Positions 48,895 to 58,187 of a stretch of 64,000 nucleotides of DNA are shown here, piece after piece (position 1 is the stretch's first letter; each line of letters opens with the position of its first letter). Below the pieces are notes generated by a model. The model was not told the DNA's origin, searched no databases, and saw only the letters and a program-made list of their open reading frames with translations. The position numbers and the translations under genes are program-made. Origin of the DNA: Teichococcus aestuarii (GTDB lineage: Bacteria > Pseudomonadota > Alphaproteobacteria > Acetobacterales > Acetobacteraceae); assembly GCF_003116135.1 (NCBI RefSeq), contig NZ_PDOA01000009.1, forward strand, positions 62,001 through 126,000, written 5' to 3'.

Positions 48895-51075
48895 GTGACC
48901 GTCTTGATCGCCTCCATGCCGGTGCTGCGCGGCTTTGCCGCCTCCTGGCGTCGGGGAGCCTTGCTGGCGGCCCGTCTCGAGGCCCTGCTGGCGCCGGAAT
49001 GGCAGCGCCTGCCGCTGTGGCTGCCGGTGGCGCTGGGCGCCGGGGTGCTGGCCTATTTCGCCGGGCGGGCGGAGCCGGGGCGGGGCTGGCTCTGGCTGCC
49101 CTGGCCGCTGCTGCTGCTGGCGGTGCTGCTGGGCTGGCGCGGCCGGCGGATGGCGGCCTGGCCGGTGGCGCTGGCGGGCATGGCGGCGCTCGGCTTCGCG
49201 CTGCCGCTCTGGCATGCCGGGCGCCTGCCGCCGCCGCTGGATCTGCCTTCCCGCGCCGTCATCCTGGAAGGCCAGGTGGATGCCGTGGAGGCCCTGCCGC
49301 AGGGCCTGCGCGTGACCCTGGCGGCGCCGCGCCTGGATGGCGCCGAGCCCCTGCCGCGCTGGCTGCGCGTGCGGCTGCGGGCGAATGATCCGCTGCGCCC
49401 CATCCCCGGCGACCGCATCCGCCTGCGCGCGCTGCTGCGTGCGCCCTCCGCCCCCGCCTATCCCGGCGCCTGGGATTTCCAGCGGGAGGCCTTCTTCAAG
49501 GGGCAGGGCGGCTCCGGCTTCGCCCTCGGCCCGGCCGAAAGGCTGGCGGAATCCGGGGCGCCGCAGCCTTTCGCCGCGCTGCGCGCCGGGATCGAGCAGC
49601 GGGTGATGGCGGCGCTGCCGGGCGGAGCCGGGGCCATTTCCGCCGCGCTGCTGACCGGTGGGCAGAGCGCCATCCCCCCCGCCGACATCGTGGCGATGCG
49701 CGATTCCGGGCTGGCGCACCTGCTCTCCGTCTCGGGCCTGCACATCGCCATCGTCATGGGGCTCGGCTTCGGCGTGCTGCGCTTCGGCGTGGCGCTGTGG
49801 CCCTGGCTGGCGCTGCGGATGGAGGGCACGCGCCTTGCCGCCCCCGGCAGCCTGGCGCTCGGTGGCGCCTACCTGCTGCTGACCGGGGCGCAGGTGCCGA
49901 TGCAGCGCAGCTTCGCCATGGCCGCGCTGGTGACGCTGGGCCTGCTGGTGGGCCGGCGGGCGCTCTCGCTGCGGGCGCTGGCGGTGGCGGTGGCGGTGGT
50001 GCTGGCCTTCAACCCGGCCTCGCTGCTCGGCCCCTCCTTCCAGATGAGCTTCGCCGCCGTGCTGGTGCTGATCGCCGGGGCTGAGGCGATGGCGCCCTGG
50101 CTGGCGCGCCTGCGTGCCGCGCCCGGCTGGTGGCGGCGGCCGGCGGTGCTGCTGCTGGGCATGCTGGCCACCTCGCTGCTGGCCGGCATCGCTACCACCC
50201 CCTATGGCCTGCACCATTTCGGCCGGCTGCAGCTCTACGGCGTGGTGGCCAACATGGTGGCGGTGCCGCTCACCTCCTTCCTGGTGATGCCGGCCGGGCT
50301 GGTGGCGCTGGCGCTGATGCCCCTGGGCCTGGAAGCCTGGGCGCTGGCGCCGATGGGCTGGGGGGTGGAGGCGGTGCTGCTGGTGGCGCGCGGCGTGGCC
50401 GCCTGGCCCGGCGCCGCGCTCCAGGCCACGCCGATGCCGGGCTGGGGGCTGCTGCTGGCCTCGGCAGGTCTGGTCTGGCTGTGCCTGTGGCGCGCGCGCT
50501 GGCGGCTGCTGGGCCTGCCCATGCTGGCGGCCGGGCTGGCCAGCGGCGCCTTCGTCACGCCGCCCGACCTGCTGGTCTCGGCCGACGCGAAGCTGATCGC
50601 GCTGCGGACCCCGGCGGGGGTGGTGGTGCAGAAGGCCAGCGGCGGCTCGACCTTCGTGCGGGATGCCTGGCTGCGCGGCTGGGGGGAGGATGAGGCGGAC
50701 ACCCTGCGCGATGGCGAGGCCGCCCCCCCCGGGCTGGACTGCACGCCGCAAGCCTGCCGCTTCCAGCCATATCCGGAGGGGCCCGCGGCCCTGCTGCTGC
50801 GCGCGCCGAAGCCGCGCCGGAACGAGACGGCGCCGCCGCTGCTGGCCGCGCCGCATTGCGCCACGGGCGCCGCGCTGCTGGTGGCGGCGGAGCCGATCCG
50901 CGGCCGCTGCCCGGGCACGCCCTGGGTGGACCGCTTCAGCGTCTGGCGGGATGGGCCGCATGCCGTCTGGCTGCGGCCGGGCGAGGCGCCGCGGGTGGTC
51001 TCGGACCGCGCCTGGCGGGGGGCGCGGCCGTGGGTGCCGCCGCCGCCCCGTCCGCGCGCGTTTGCGGCTCAGTAG
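48895..51075 (+). CDS. comEC: ComEC/Rec2 family DNA uptake protein
   Basis: A 726-residue inner-membrane protein. The N-terminal spans and soluble OB-like part (DUF4131) lead into the Competence domain, marked by [32 protein letters not shown]-type sequence with the conserved [10 protein letters not shown], and about ten membrane segments. The C-terminal region (from about 560) is short and lacks clear metal-binding histidine motifs of the metallo-beta-lactamase-like domain. It would form the DNA channel for natural transformation. GTG 48895 or ATG 48916 may be the start. It overlaps the convergent lexA by 7 bp. Confidence 0.88.
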   Translation: MTVLIASMPVLRGFAASWRRGALLAARLEALLAPEWQRLPLWLPVALGAGVLAYFAGRAEPGRGWLWLPWPLLLLAVLLGWRGRRMAAWPVALAGMAALGFALPLWHAGRLPPPLDLPSRAVILEGQVDAVEALPQGLRVTLAAPRLDGAEPLPRWLRVRLRANDPLRPIPGDRIRLRALLRAPSAPAYPGAWDFQREAFFKGQGGSGFALGPAERLAESGAPQPFAALRAGIEQRVMAALPGGAGAISAALLTGGQSAIPPADIVAMRDSGLAHLLSVSGLHIAIVMGLGFGVLRFGVALWPWLALRMEGTRLAAPGSLALGGAYLLLTGAQVPMQRSFAMAALVTLGLLVGRRALSLRALAVAVAVVLAFNPASLLGPSFQMSFAAVLVLIAGAEAMAPWLARLRAAPGWWRRPAVLLLGMLATSLLAGIATTPYGLHHFGRLQLYGVVANMVAVPLTSFLVMPAGLVALALMPLGLEAWALAPMGWGVEAVLLVARGVAAWPGAALQATPMPGWGLLLASAGLVWLCLWRARWRLLGLPMLAAGLASGAFVTPPDLLVSADAKLIALRTPAGVVVQKASGGSTFVRDAWLRGWGEDEADTLRDGEAAPPGLDCTPQACRFQPYPEGPAALLLRAPKPRRNETAPPLLAAPHCATGAALLVAAEPIRGRCPGTPWVDRFSVWRDGPHAVWLRPGEAPRVVSDRAWRGARPWVPPPPRPRAFAAQ

Positions 51076-51803
51076 CGGCGCAGCAGCCCCACCAGCCGGC
51101 CCTGCACCTTCACCCGGTCCGGCCCGAAGATGCGGGTCTCGTAGCGCGGGTTGGCGGCCTCCAGCGCGATGGAGTTGTTGCGGCGGCGCAGGCGCTTCAG
51201 CGTCACCTCCGCATCGTCCACCAGCGCCACCACCACGTCGCCGCTGTCGGCGGTATCGCCCCGGCGGATGATCACCGTGTCGCCATCCAGGATGCCGGCC
51301 TCGATCATCGAATCGCCGGACACCTCCAGCGCATAGTGCTCGCCGCTGCCCAGCAGCCCGGCCGGCACGCCGACATTGGTGCCCTGGTCGCGCAGCGCCT
51401 CGATCGGCTGGCCGGCGGCGATGCGGCCATAGAGCGGCAGGCTCACCGCCGCCGCCTCGTTCGCGCCCTTGGCCACGCCGGCCAGGTTGGAGGCGAAATT
51501 GCCGCGGATGACATTGGCCGCGAAGCCCGGCCGGGGCGGCGCGGCCTCCTCCGGCTGGAGGATGGGCGGCAGGGGGGCGGGCGCCACGCCTTCCGGCAGG
51601 CGAATCACCTCCAGCGCGCGGGCCCGGTGCGCGCGGCGGCGCAGGAAGCCGCGCTCCTCCAGCGCCGTGATCAGGCGGTGGATGCCGGATTTGGAGCGCA
51701 GCTTCAGCGCGTCCTTCATCTCCTCGAAGGAGGGCGAGAAGCCGGTGCTGCGCAGGTGCCGGTCGATGAACATCAGCAACTCGTGTTGCTTGCGCGTCAG
51801 CAT
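51069..51803 (-). CDS. lexA: SOS repressor LexA
   Basis: A 244-residue LexA. The N-terminal winged helix ([42 protein letters not shown]) is alphaproteobacterial in type. The long linker ends at the self-cleavage site Ala130-Gly131 (GRIAAGQP). Catalytic Ser165 is in VSGDSM and Lys203 in EVTLKRLRR. All residues for RecA-stimulated cleavage are intact. A matching GTTC-N7-GTTC box lies 57 bp upstream of the start, so autoregulation is expected. Confidence 0.96.
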   Translation of the reverse strand: MLTRKQHELLMFIDRHLRSTGFSPSFEEMKDALKLRSKSGIHRLITALEERGFLRRRAHRARALEVIRLPEGVAPAPLPPILQPEEAAPPRPGFAANVIRGNFASNLAGVAKGANEAAAVSLPLYGRIAAGQPIEALRDQGTNVGVPAGLLGSGEHYALEVSGDSMIEAGILDGDTVIIRRGDTADSGDVVVALVDDAEVTLKRLRRRNNSIALEAANPRYETRIFGPDRVKVQGRLVGLLRRY

Positions 51804-52110
51804 TGGAGGGCTCCCTGCAGCCAGAACAGTGTCGCGAACAAAGCGGCAACCATTCGGGTGTTCTACGAAGGTTCCAATACGTTGGTCAACAAGCGAATGC
51901 CGTATTTTCCGCCACTTGGTCCCGATGGCTGAGGTGCAGGTCGGCGCGGCGGCACTGACGTCGGCGTGGCGGAGCCGGGCGGAGGCGGGGCAGGAAGTGT
52001 TCTTCTTCCTGAAGTCCTTCCCGGATCTTCCGCAGCGGTCTCAGAAAGACCGCCTTTCGCGTTGTTCCTGAAGCTTTCCTGCCCGCATGCTGCTGACGGG
52101 GCGCATGCCC
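51804..52110. other. 307-bp region upstream of lexA
   Basis: Holds the lexA SOS box (51860-51874) and, nearer the GntR gene end, a small hairpin (GCGGTCT/AGACCGC at 52035-52053) followed by CTTTC. No gene is visible. Confidence 0.6.
51860..51874 (-). promoter_or_regulatory. LexA (SOS) box of lexA
   Basis: GTTCTACGAAGGTTC on the plus strand is an exact match to the alphaproteobacterial motif GTTC-N7-GTTC, 57-71 bp before the lexA start codon. Autoregulated lexA promoters are the rule, so this is the most secure regulatory site in the window. Confidence 0.8.
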
Positions 52111-52884
52111 TCAGCCACGTTCGGACAAGGCGAGCTGTCCCGCCAGGCGGGCGTAGCGGTCGCGGCTTGCCGTCAGGTGGCGGCGCATGGCGGAACGCGC
52201 GGCAGCCGCCTGGCCAGCAGCGATGGCGGCGGCGATTCGCGCATGTTCCTCCCGCACCCGCACCAGATAGGCGGTGCGCGCCGAAGGCTCCTCCATATAG
52301 GGCCGCACCGTCTGGCGCGGGATCAGCATCGGCCCCAGGAACTCCAGGAAGCGCGGGAAGAAGCTGTTGCCCGTGGCGGCGAAGATGGCGCGGTGGAACT
52401 CCAGGTCCTGCGTCACCGCGCTCTCGCCCGCATCCACCGCCCGGTCGAACACGGCGGCGGCCTGGGTGATGCGCTCCAGCGCCGCCGGGTCGCGCCTCTC
52501 GGCCGCCAGACCGGCCGCCTCGGTCTCAATGGCGATACGCAGTTCAATGACTTGCAGCACGTCGTTGAGAGAGCGCATCTCGCCCGGATCGATGCGGACC
52601 TGGCCGCGCGCCGCCGGGTCAGCCACGAAGGCGCCGACGCCCTGGCGCGTCAGGACCAGCCCTTCGGCGCGCAGCGCGGCCACGGCCTCCCGCACCACGG
52701 TGCGGGAGACGCCGGCCTGCCGCATCAGCGCCTGCTCGGTGGGGAGGCGGTCGCCGGGGCGCAGCCGCCCGGCCCGGATCTCGGCGGCCAGCCGGCGGAC
52801 GAGCTCCGCCGTCAGGTTGGCCGGCGGCGAGAGCGGTGCCAGCTCGATCCCAGGCGTGGCTTCAGCCTCGCTGCGTCCGTCCAT
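52111..52884 (-). CDS. GntR family transcriptional regulator, FCD domain
   Basis: A 257-residue regulator. The winged helix (about 25-90) includes GDRLPTEQALMRQAGVSRTVVREAVAALRAEGLVLTRQGVGAFV. The FCD effector domain follows, with DVLQVIELRIAIETEAAGLAAER and LEFHRAIFAATGNSFF. The start ATG has GGAGGAGGAGG upstream; an ATG 14 codons earlier (52926) is less likely. It is divergent from the M20/nucleoside hydrolase pair, its likely target. TCATATGA at 52931-52938 is a candidate operator. Confidence 0.88.
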   Translation of the reverse strand: MDGRSEAEATPGIELAPLSPPANLTAELVRRLAAEIRAGRLRPGDRLPTEQALMRQAGVSRTVVREAVAALRAEGLVLTRQGVGAFVADPAARGQVRIDPGEMRSLNDVLQVIELRIAIETEAAGLAAERRDPAALERITQAAAVFDRAVDAGESAVTQDLEFHRAIFAATGNSFFPRFLEFLGPMLIPRQTVRPYMEEPSARTAYLVRVREEHARIAAAIAAGQAAAARSAMRRHLTASRDRYARLAGQLALSERG

Positions 52885-52930
52885 GATGATGGCCTCCTCC
52901 TCCGGCCGTTCCGGCCAGGACGTCATCTTA

Positions 52931-52938
52931 TCATATGA
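52931..52938. promoter_or_regulatory. Candidate operator, TCATATGA
   Basis: An 8-bp perfect palindrome in an A/T-rich island (CTTATCATATGAGAGAG) between the divergent GntR and M20 genes. Flanking bases are not symmetric. Its position fits a GntR operator, but the site is short. Confidence 0.35.
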
Positions 52939-53087
52939 GAGAGTCGGCGGCGAGGGCACCCCATCGGCCGAAACCGCTTGCTTGCCGCATTCCCCTCTCC
53001 GGAGCAATGCCGGGGGGGCGGTGTGGCCGGGCGCGGCGGCCGGTGGCATGGTGGCCGGCCCATTCCGCCGCAGCCCGCAGGAGCCGC

Positions 53088-54290
53088 ATGCCCACGCCCG
53101 AGGACCTCGCCCCGCTCGCCCCCGCCATGACCGCCTGGCGCCGCGATCTGCACGCCCATCCGGAGCTGGGCTTCGAGGAGCACCGCACCGCCGCCTTCGT
53201 CGCCTCCGAGCTGCGCGCCGCCGGCATCGAGACGGCGGAAGGGCTGGCCGGCACCGGCGTGGTCGGCACGCTGCGTGGCCAGGGCGGCGGCGCGGAGGGC
53301 GGCAGGGGCGGCAACCGCGCCATCGCGCTGCGGGCCGACATGGACGCGCTGGCCATGACCGAGGCCACCGGGGCGCCCTATGCCTCCACCGTGCCCGGCC
53401 GGATGCATGCCTGCGGCCATGACGGCCACACCGCCATGCTGCTCGGTGCCGCGAAGTGGCTGGCGGCCAACCGTCGCCGCTTCGCCGGCACGGTGCACCT
53501 AGTGTTCCAGCCGGCCGAGGAATCGCGGGGCGGTGGCCAGCGCATGGTGGCGGAGGGGCTGTTCTCGCGCTTCCCGGCCGATGCGGTCTATGCCCTGCAC
53601 AACCTGCCGGGCCTGCCGCTCGGCCATGTCGCCGTGCCCAAGGGGCCGGTGCTGGCCTCCTCCGACACCTGGGAGACCGTGTTCCGTGGCCGTGGCACCC
53701 ACGGCGCCAAGCCGCATCTGGGCACCGACGCCACGCTGGCGGCGGCGCAGTTCGTCGCCGCCCTGCATTCCATCGTGGCGCGCGAGCTGGACCCGATGGG
53801 GGTGGGGGTGGTCAGCGGCGGCCACATGGCGGCGGGCCATCCGGAGGCGCCGAACGTCATCCCGGCCGAGGTGCGCCTGCGCGGCACCGCCCGTGCCCTC
53901 ACCGCCGCCAACCGCGACCTGCTGGAGCGCCGCATCGGCGGCATCGCGCGCGGCATGGCGGCCACGCACGGGGTGGCGGTGGACTATGCCTACACCCGCC
54001 GCCTGGGCCCGACGGTGAACCATCCGGCGCAGGCGGCGCTGATGCACCGCGCCGCCGCCGCCACGGTGGGCGCGGCCGCCGCGCTGGACGACTACCCGGC
54101 CATCACCGCCGGCGAGGATTTCTCCGCCATGCTGGAGGTCCGGCCCGGCGCCTATGCCTGGCTCGGCACCGGCGCGCCCGCCCACCCCGAGGGCTACCAC
54201 CACAACCCGCATTTCGACTTCAACGACGATGCCCTGGCCGCCGGTGCCGCCTTCCTGGCCAGCATCGTCGAGACGGAGCTGCCCGCATGA
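53088..54290 (+). CDS. M20 family amidohydrolase
   Basis: A 400-residue M20D-type amidohydrolase, paralogous to the one at 45693. Metal-site motifs are HACGHDGHT and FQPAEESRGGG, with DLHAHPELGFEE near the start and TAGEDFSAMLE near the end. A glycine-rich insert (GQGGGAEGGRGGNR) follows VVGTLR. GCAGGAG lies just before the ATG. The stop overlaps the nucleoside hydrolase start (ATGA), so the two form an operon probably controlled by the divergent GntR. Confidence 0.88.
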   Translation: MPTPEDLAPLAPAMTAWRRDLHAHPELGFEEHRTAAFVASELRAAGIETAEGLAGTGVVGTLRGQGGGAEGGRGGNRAIALRADMDALAMTEATGAPYASTVPGRMHACGHDGHTAMLLGAAKWLAANRRRFAGTVHLVFQPAEESRGGGQRMVAEGLFSRFPADAVYALHNLPGLPLGHVAVPKGPVLASSDTWETVFRGRGTHGAKPHLGTDATLAAAQFVAALHSIVARELDPMGVGVVSGGHMAAGHPEAPNVIPAEVRLRGTARALTAANRDLLERRIGGIARGMAATHGVAVDYAYTRRLGPTVNHPAQAALMHRAAAATVGAAAALDDYPAITAGEDFSAMLEVRPGAYAWLGTGAPAHPEGYHHNPHFDFNDDALAAGAAFLASIVETELPA

Positions 54291-55228
54291 CCGCCGCACC
54301 GCGCACCATCCTGCTGGATTGCGACCCCGGCACGGATGACGCCATCGCGCTCTGGCTGGCGCTTGCGTCGCCGGAGATCGACCTGCGGCTCGTCACCGTG
54401 GCGGGCGGCAATGTGGGGCTGGAGAAGACCCTGCCCAACGCCCGCGCCGTGCTGGGGCTGGCCGGTGCGCGGGGAAGCGCCGTGCCGGTGGTGGGCGGCG
54501 CCGACCGGCCGCTGGTCGGCGCCTTCCGCTCGGAGACCCAGGTGCATGGCGAGGACGGGCTGGGCGGCGTGGTGCTGCCCGAGGGGCCGGCCGCCGCCCC
54601 CGGCCTCGCCGCCGACGTGCTGCGCGAGAGGCTGCGCGCGGCGCCGCCGGAGAGCGTCACGCTGGTGGGGCTGGGGCCGGCCACCAACCTGGCGCTGGCC
54701 CTGGCCACCGAGCCGGTGCTGGCCGGGCGGGTGGCGGAGATCGTGCTGATGACCGGCGCGGTGGGCGAGGGGAACTGGACCCCCGCCGCCGAGTTCAACG
54801 CCGCCATGGACCCCGAGGCGCTGGCCGTGCTGCTCGGCTGCGGCCGGCCCGTCACGCTGGCCACGCTGGACCTCACCGCGCAGGCGCTGGTGACGCCGGC
54901 GCGCGTCGCCGCCCTGCGCGCCTGCGGCGGCGGCCGCTGCCTGCGGGCGGCGGCCGACATCCTCGCCGCCCTGCCGCCCTCCCGCCGGTTCGACGGGCGC
55001 GGCGCGCCGCTGCACGACCCCTGCGCCGTGGCCTGGCTGGTGGCGCCGGCGCTGTTCACGCACCGGTCCGTCTCCGCCGCCGTGGTGCTGGAAGGGCCGG
55101 ACCGTGGCCGCACCCGCATCGACCGCTGGCAGCGCGGCCCGGCCCCGGCCAATGCCCGGCTGCTGGAGCGGCTGGACGCCGACGCCTTCTTCGCCCTGCT
55201 CGGGGAGCGCCTAGCCACCCTGGGCTGA
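54287..55228 (+). CDS. Inosine/uridine-preferring nucleoside hydrolase family protein
   Basis: A 313-residue nucleoside hydrolase. The calcium-binding motif DCDPGTDDA is at 11-19. AEFNAAMDPEALAVLL and LHDPCAVAWLV supply further active-site positions (the aspartate near the C-terminus). It would hydrolyse the N-glycosidic bond of ribonucleosides in the cytoplasm. Some relatives act on other N-ribosides. It is translationally coupled to the M20 amidohydrolase, hinting at degradation of a nucleoside- or amide-containing compound. Confidence 0.88.
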   Translation: MTAAPRTILLDCDPGTDDAIALWLALASPEIDLRLVTVAGGNVGLEKTLPNARAVLGLAGARGSAVPVVGGADRPLVGAFRSETQVHGEDGLGGVVLPEGPAAAPGLAADVLRERLRAAPPESVTLVGLGPATNLALALATEPVLAGRVAEIVLMTGAVGEGNWTPAAEFNAAMDPEALAVLLGCGRPVTLATLDLTAQALVTPARVAALRACGGGRCLRAAADILAALPPSRRFDGRGAPLHDPCAVAWLVAPALFTHRSVSAAVVLEGPDRGRTRIDRWQRGPAPANARLLERLDADAFFALLGERLATLG

Positions 55229-55249
55229 ACGCCGCCGCCGGCGGAGGTC

Positions 55250-58186
55250 TCAGCCCTCCGCGGCGGGCTCGACCATGGGGTGGCCGAATTGCTGGGTCAC
55301 CCAGCCGCGCAGCGCCGGCACCGTGGCGTCCAGCGTGGCCTGCACCCGGGCCAGCGGCTCGTTGAGGGAACCGGACTGCGCCACGGTGCGCTGCAGATCC
55401 TCCAGCGCCCGCGACAGGCGCCGCGCCCCGATGGTGCGGGCAACGCCCAGCAGGCGGTGCGCGGTGGGGCGGATCTCGCTCACGTCCAGCGTATGCAGCA
55501 GCGTCGCAACGCTTTCCTGGCCGCGCCCCAGCTCGGCCACGAACTCCCACAGCACGGCGCTCGCCGCCGGGCCGAGGTCCGCGGCCAGCGCGGCGCAGGC
55601 GGAGGTGTCGACCAGCACGGCCTGCTCCAGCGCCCCGTCCGCCTGCGGCGTGGCGCCGGGGCGGGTGCGCCGGTCGTCGGCGTATTGCTGCACCAGGCGC
55701 AGCAGCGTCTCGCGGTCGATCGGCTTGGCCAGATGGCCATCCATGCCGGCGGCGCGGCAGGCCTCCACCTGCTCCGGCATGGCCGAGGCGGTGACGGCGA
55801 TCACCGGCACGCGGCCGCGCGGCGGCGGCAGGGCGCGGATGCGGCGGGTGGCCTCCAGCCCGTCCATCACCGGCATCTGCAGGTCCATCAGCACCAGGTC
55901 GAACTCGCCCTGCTGCACGGCCGACAGCGCCACCGCGCCATCCTCGACGCAGGTGACGTGGTGCCCGGCACTGGTGAGCATGGCGCGGGCCACCAGCCGG
56001 TTGGCCGGCACGTCGTCCGCCACCAGCACCTGCAGTGGCATCCGGCTGGCGGTGTCGGACTCGGCCGGCGCCGGCCCGGCATTGCCGGGCGGAGAGTGGG
56101 CGGGCGCGGGCAGGGCGGTGGGCAGCGGCAACTCCACCCAGAAGGTGGCGCCCTGGCCCGGCGGGCTGTCGCAGCCGATGCGGCCGCCCATCAGCTCCGC
56201 CAGCTGCGCCGCGATCGCCAGCCCCAGCCCGGTGCCGACGCCACCTTCCGGCGTCTGCGCGCCGGGGCTGGCGAGCTGCACGAAATCGCGGAACAGCAGG
56301 TGCTGCTGCTCGGGCGGCACGCCGGGGCCGGTATCCTCCACCTCGAGGCGGATGCCGTCCGCGCCGGGGAGGGACCGCGCCCGCAGCGTCACCCGGCCGC
56401 CGGAGGGTGTGAACTTCACCGCGTTGGACAGCAGGTTCAGGATCAGCTGGCGCAGCCGCATGGCGTCCACCAGCACGCTGGCGGGCGTGCCCGGCGCCAG
56501 CTCCAGCGCGAAGCGCAGCGATTTCCGCTGCACCTCCGGCGTCAGCAGCGCGGCGCTGCGCTCCAGCAGCGGCATCAGCTCGGTGGGGGTGGGGTGCAGC
56601 TCCAGCCGGCCGGCGGCGATCTTGGAGAGGTCGAGCAGCCCGTTCACCAGCTCCAGCAGGTGGCGCGCGGCCTCGTGCAGGGTGCGCAGCTGGTCGCGCT
56701 GGTCGGCGGCCAGGCGCGGGTCGTTCAGCAGCACCTGGGCGAAGCCCAGGATGCCGTTCAGCGGCGTGCGCAGCTCATGGCTCATCCGCGCCAGGAACTG
56801 GCTCTTGGCCTCGCCGGCGGCGGCGGCGGCGTCGCGCGCGGTGGCCAGCTCCTCCATCGCCTGCTTCAGCTCGGTGATGTCGGTGCGGATGCCCACCGTG
56901 CCGCCACCCGGCGTCGCCCGCTCGGTGATCAGCACCCAGCGCCCGTCGGGCAGCAGCCGCTCCATCGGCGGGTTGTTGCCGCGGTGCCAACGGCGCATCT
57001 CGGCCAGGAAGGCCTGCAGGTCGTCGCCCGCCTGCGGGTACTGGCCGCGCAGGAAGCCCTCCCGCATGATGTCCTCGAAATGCGCGCCGGGCTCGATGAA
57101 GGGCGCACTGACGCGGTAGAAATCCTTGTAGCGCGCATTGCAGGCGATGAGCCGGTCGTTCGCGTCCCACATGACGAAGCCGTCCGTCATGGAGTCCAGC
57201 GCATTCTCCAGCGTGGCGCGCCAGCGGATGCGCTCGGCCTCCACCTTCTCGCGCTGCCGCATCGCCATCGCCAGCGCGCCCCCCAGCGCCGCCACCAGGG
57301 CGGCGAAGCCAAGGGAGATCACCATCGCGCGGAAGCGTTCCTTCTCCCACTCGGCCAGGGCGGCGGAGAGCTTCATGCTCGCCGAGAGCGACAGGGCAGG
57401 GTAGAGCAGCGGCCGCACCGCCGAGATGACGCGCTCATTCTCGAAGCGGCTGTTCATCTCGGTGGCCGCGGTGCCGGTGGCTTCCTGCAGCCGCTGCGCC
57501 GCGCCAGGGCTGAGCCGCGTGCCAATGCGCGTCTCATCATGCGGCAGGCTGGCCAGCAGCGTGCCGTCGTCGCGCTCCAGCGTGATGCGCAGCCCCGCCC
57601 CTTCGCCGCCCACGGCCAGCAGCGTGCCGAGCACCGGCACCGGCATCTCCGCCACGGCCAGCAGCAGCCCATGGCCCGGCAGCGCGACCCGGCGCGCCAT
57701 GAAGAGCGACCACTCCCCGGTGGCGGGGTTGCGGAACGGCCCGCCGATCAGCACGGCGCCCGGGCGCGGCGCGCTTTCGAAGAAGCTCTTGTCCAGCGCC
57801 AGCGGCAGCGGGCGGCGGCGCGAGACGGCGAGGCCGGTGGCCAGCGGCACCCCGTCCGGCCGCACCAGCAGGATGTCGCGGAAGGTGAAGTTCTGGTTGT
57901 TCAGCTCGCGCAGGATGCGGTCGAGCAGGGCGCTGTCCAGGCCGCCATTCGTGGCGAGCGGCGTGATGATGGCGGGCAGCCCCGCCAGCACCGCATCCAC
58001 CTGCACGAAGTTGCGGTTCAGCGAGGCCTCGACGGCGCGCGCCACGCGCTGGACGGTGTCGCTGGCCACGCCGATGGCCGCCTCGCGGGAGCGGCCGATC
58101 AGCATGGCCGTGGCGAACCACTGCGCAAGCAGCAGGGCAACCGCGGCCAGCAGAATGGCCAGCCGGATCCGTCGGAATTGCAGCAT
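55250..58186 (-). CDS. Hybrid sensor histidine kinase/response regulator with HPt domain
   Basis: A 978-residue multidomain kinase. It has a first span (about 8-28), a large periplasmic Cache-like sensor (about 35-285), a second span near 290-310, and a PAS domain (ENALDSMTDGFVMWDANDRLIACN). HisKA MSHELRTPLNGI has His470; the HATPase has NLLSNAVKFTPSGG and GTGLGLAIAAQL. A receiver has Asp768 in VLMDLQMPVMDG. The C-terminal HPt has His910 in PTAHRLLGVART. No separate output regulator is adjacent. It starts 1 bp after the stop of the DctP-like gene, implying that protein is its ligand-binding partner. Confidence 0.92.
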   Translation of the reverse strand: MLQFRRIRLAILLAAVALLLAQWFATAMLIGRSREAAIGVASDTVQRVARAVEASLNRNFVQVDAVLAGLPAIITPLATNGGLDSALLDRILRELNNQNFTFRDILLVRPDGVPLATGLAVSRRRPLPLALDKSFFESAPRPGAVLIGGPFRNPATGEWSLFMARRVALPGHGLLLAVAEMPVPVLGTLLAVGGEGAGLRITLERDDGTLLASLPHDETRIGTRLSPGAAQRLQEATGTAATEMNSRFENERVISAVRPLLYPALSLSASMKLSAALAEWEKERFRAMVISLGFAALVAALGGALAMAMRQREKVEAERIRWRATLENALDSMTDGFVMWDANDRLIACNARYKDFYRVSAPFIEPGAHFEDIMREGFLRGQYPQAGDDLQAFLAEMRRWHRGNNPPMERLLPDGRWVLITERATPGGGTVGIRTDITELKQAMEELATARDAAAAAGEAKSQFLARMSHELRTPLNGILGFAQVLLNDPRLAADQRDQLRTLHEAARHLLELVNGLLDLSKIAAGRLELHPTPTELMPLLERSAALLTPEVQRKSLRFALELAPGTPASVLVDAMRLRQLILNLLSNAVKFTPSGGRVTLRARSLPGADGIRLEVEDTGPGVPPEQQHLLFRDFVQLASPGAQTPEGGVGTGLGLAIAAQLAELMGGRIGCDSPPGQGATFWVELPLPTALPAPAHSPPGNAGPAPAESDTASRMPLQVLVADDVPANRLVARAMLTSAGHHVTCVEDGAVALSAVQQGEFDLVLMDLQMPVMDGLEATRRIRALPPPRGRVPVIAVTASAMPEQVEACRAAGMDGHLAKPIDRETLLRLVQQYADDRRTRPGATPQADGALEQAVLVDTSACAALAADLGPAASAVLWEFVAELGRGQESVATLLHTLDVSEIRPTAHRLLGVARTIGARRLSRALEDLQRTVAQSGSLNEPLARVQATLDATVPALRGWVTQQFGHPMVEPAAEG

Positions 58187-58187
58187 G

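Noticed and set aside
51824-51839. GAAC-N8-GAAC near lexA, considered as a second SOS box
   Set aside because: The spacer is 8 rather than 7, and an exact GTTC-N7-GTTC lies close by.
48169-51849. A 1226-codon open frame on the minus strand opposite comEC
   Set aside because: It is antisense to comEC and runs out of frame through gltX and lexA; the sequence is low-complexity (Arg/Gln/Gly-rich) and typical of shadow frames in GC-rich DNA.
52035-52053. Small hairpin GCGGTCT/AGACCGC as a terminator
   Set aside because: No plus-strand gene precedes it and on the minus strand it lacks a T-tract; left as a note under the intergenic entry.
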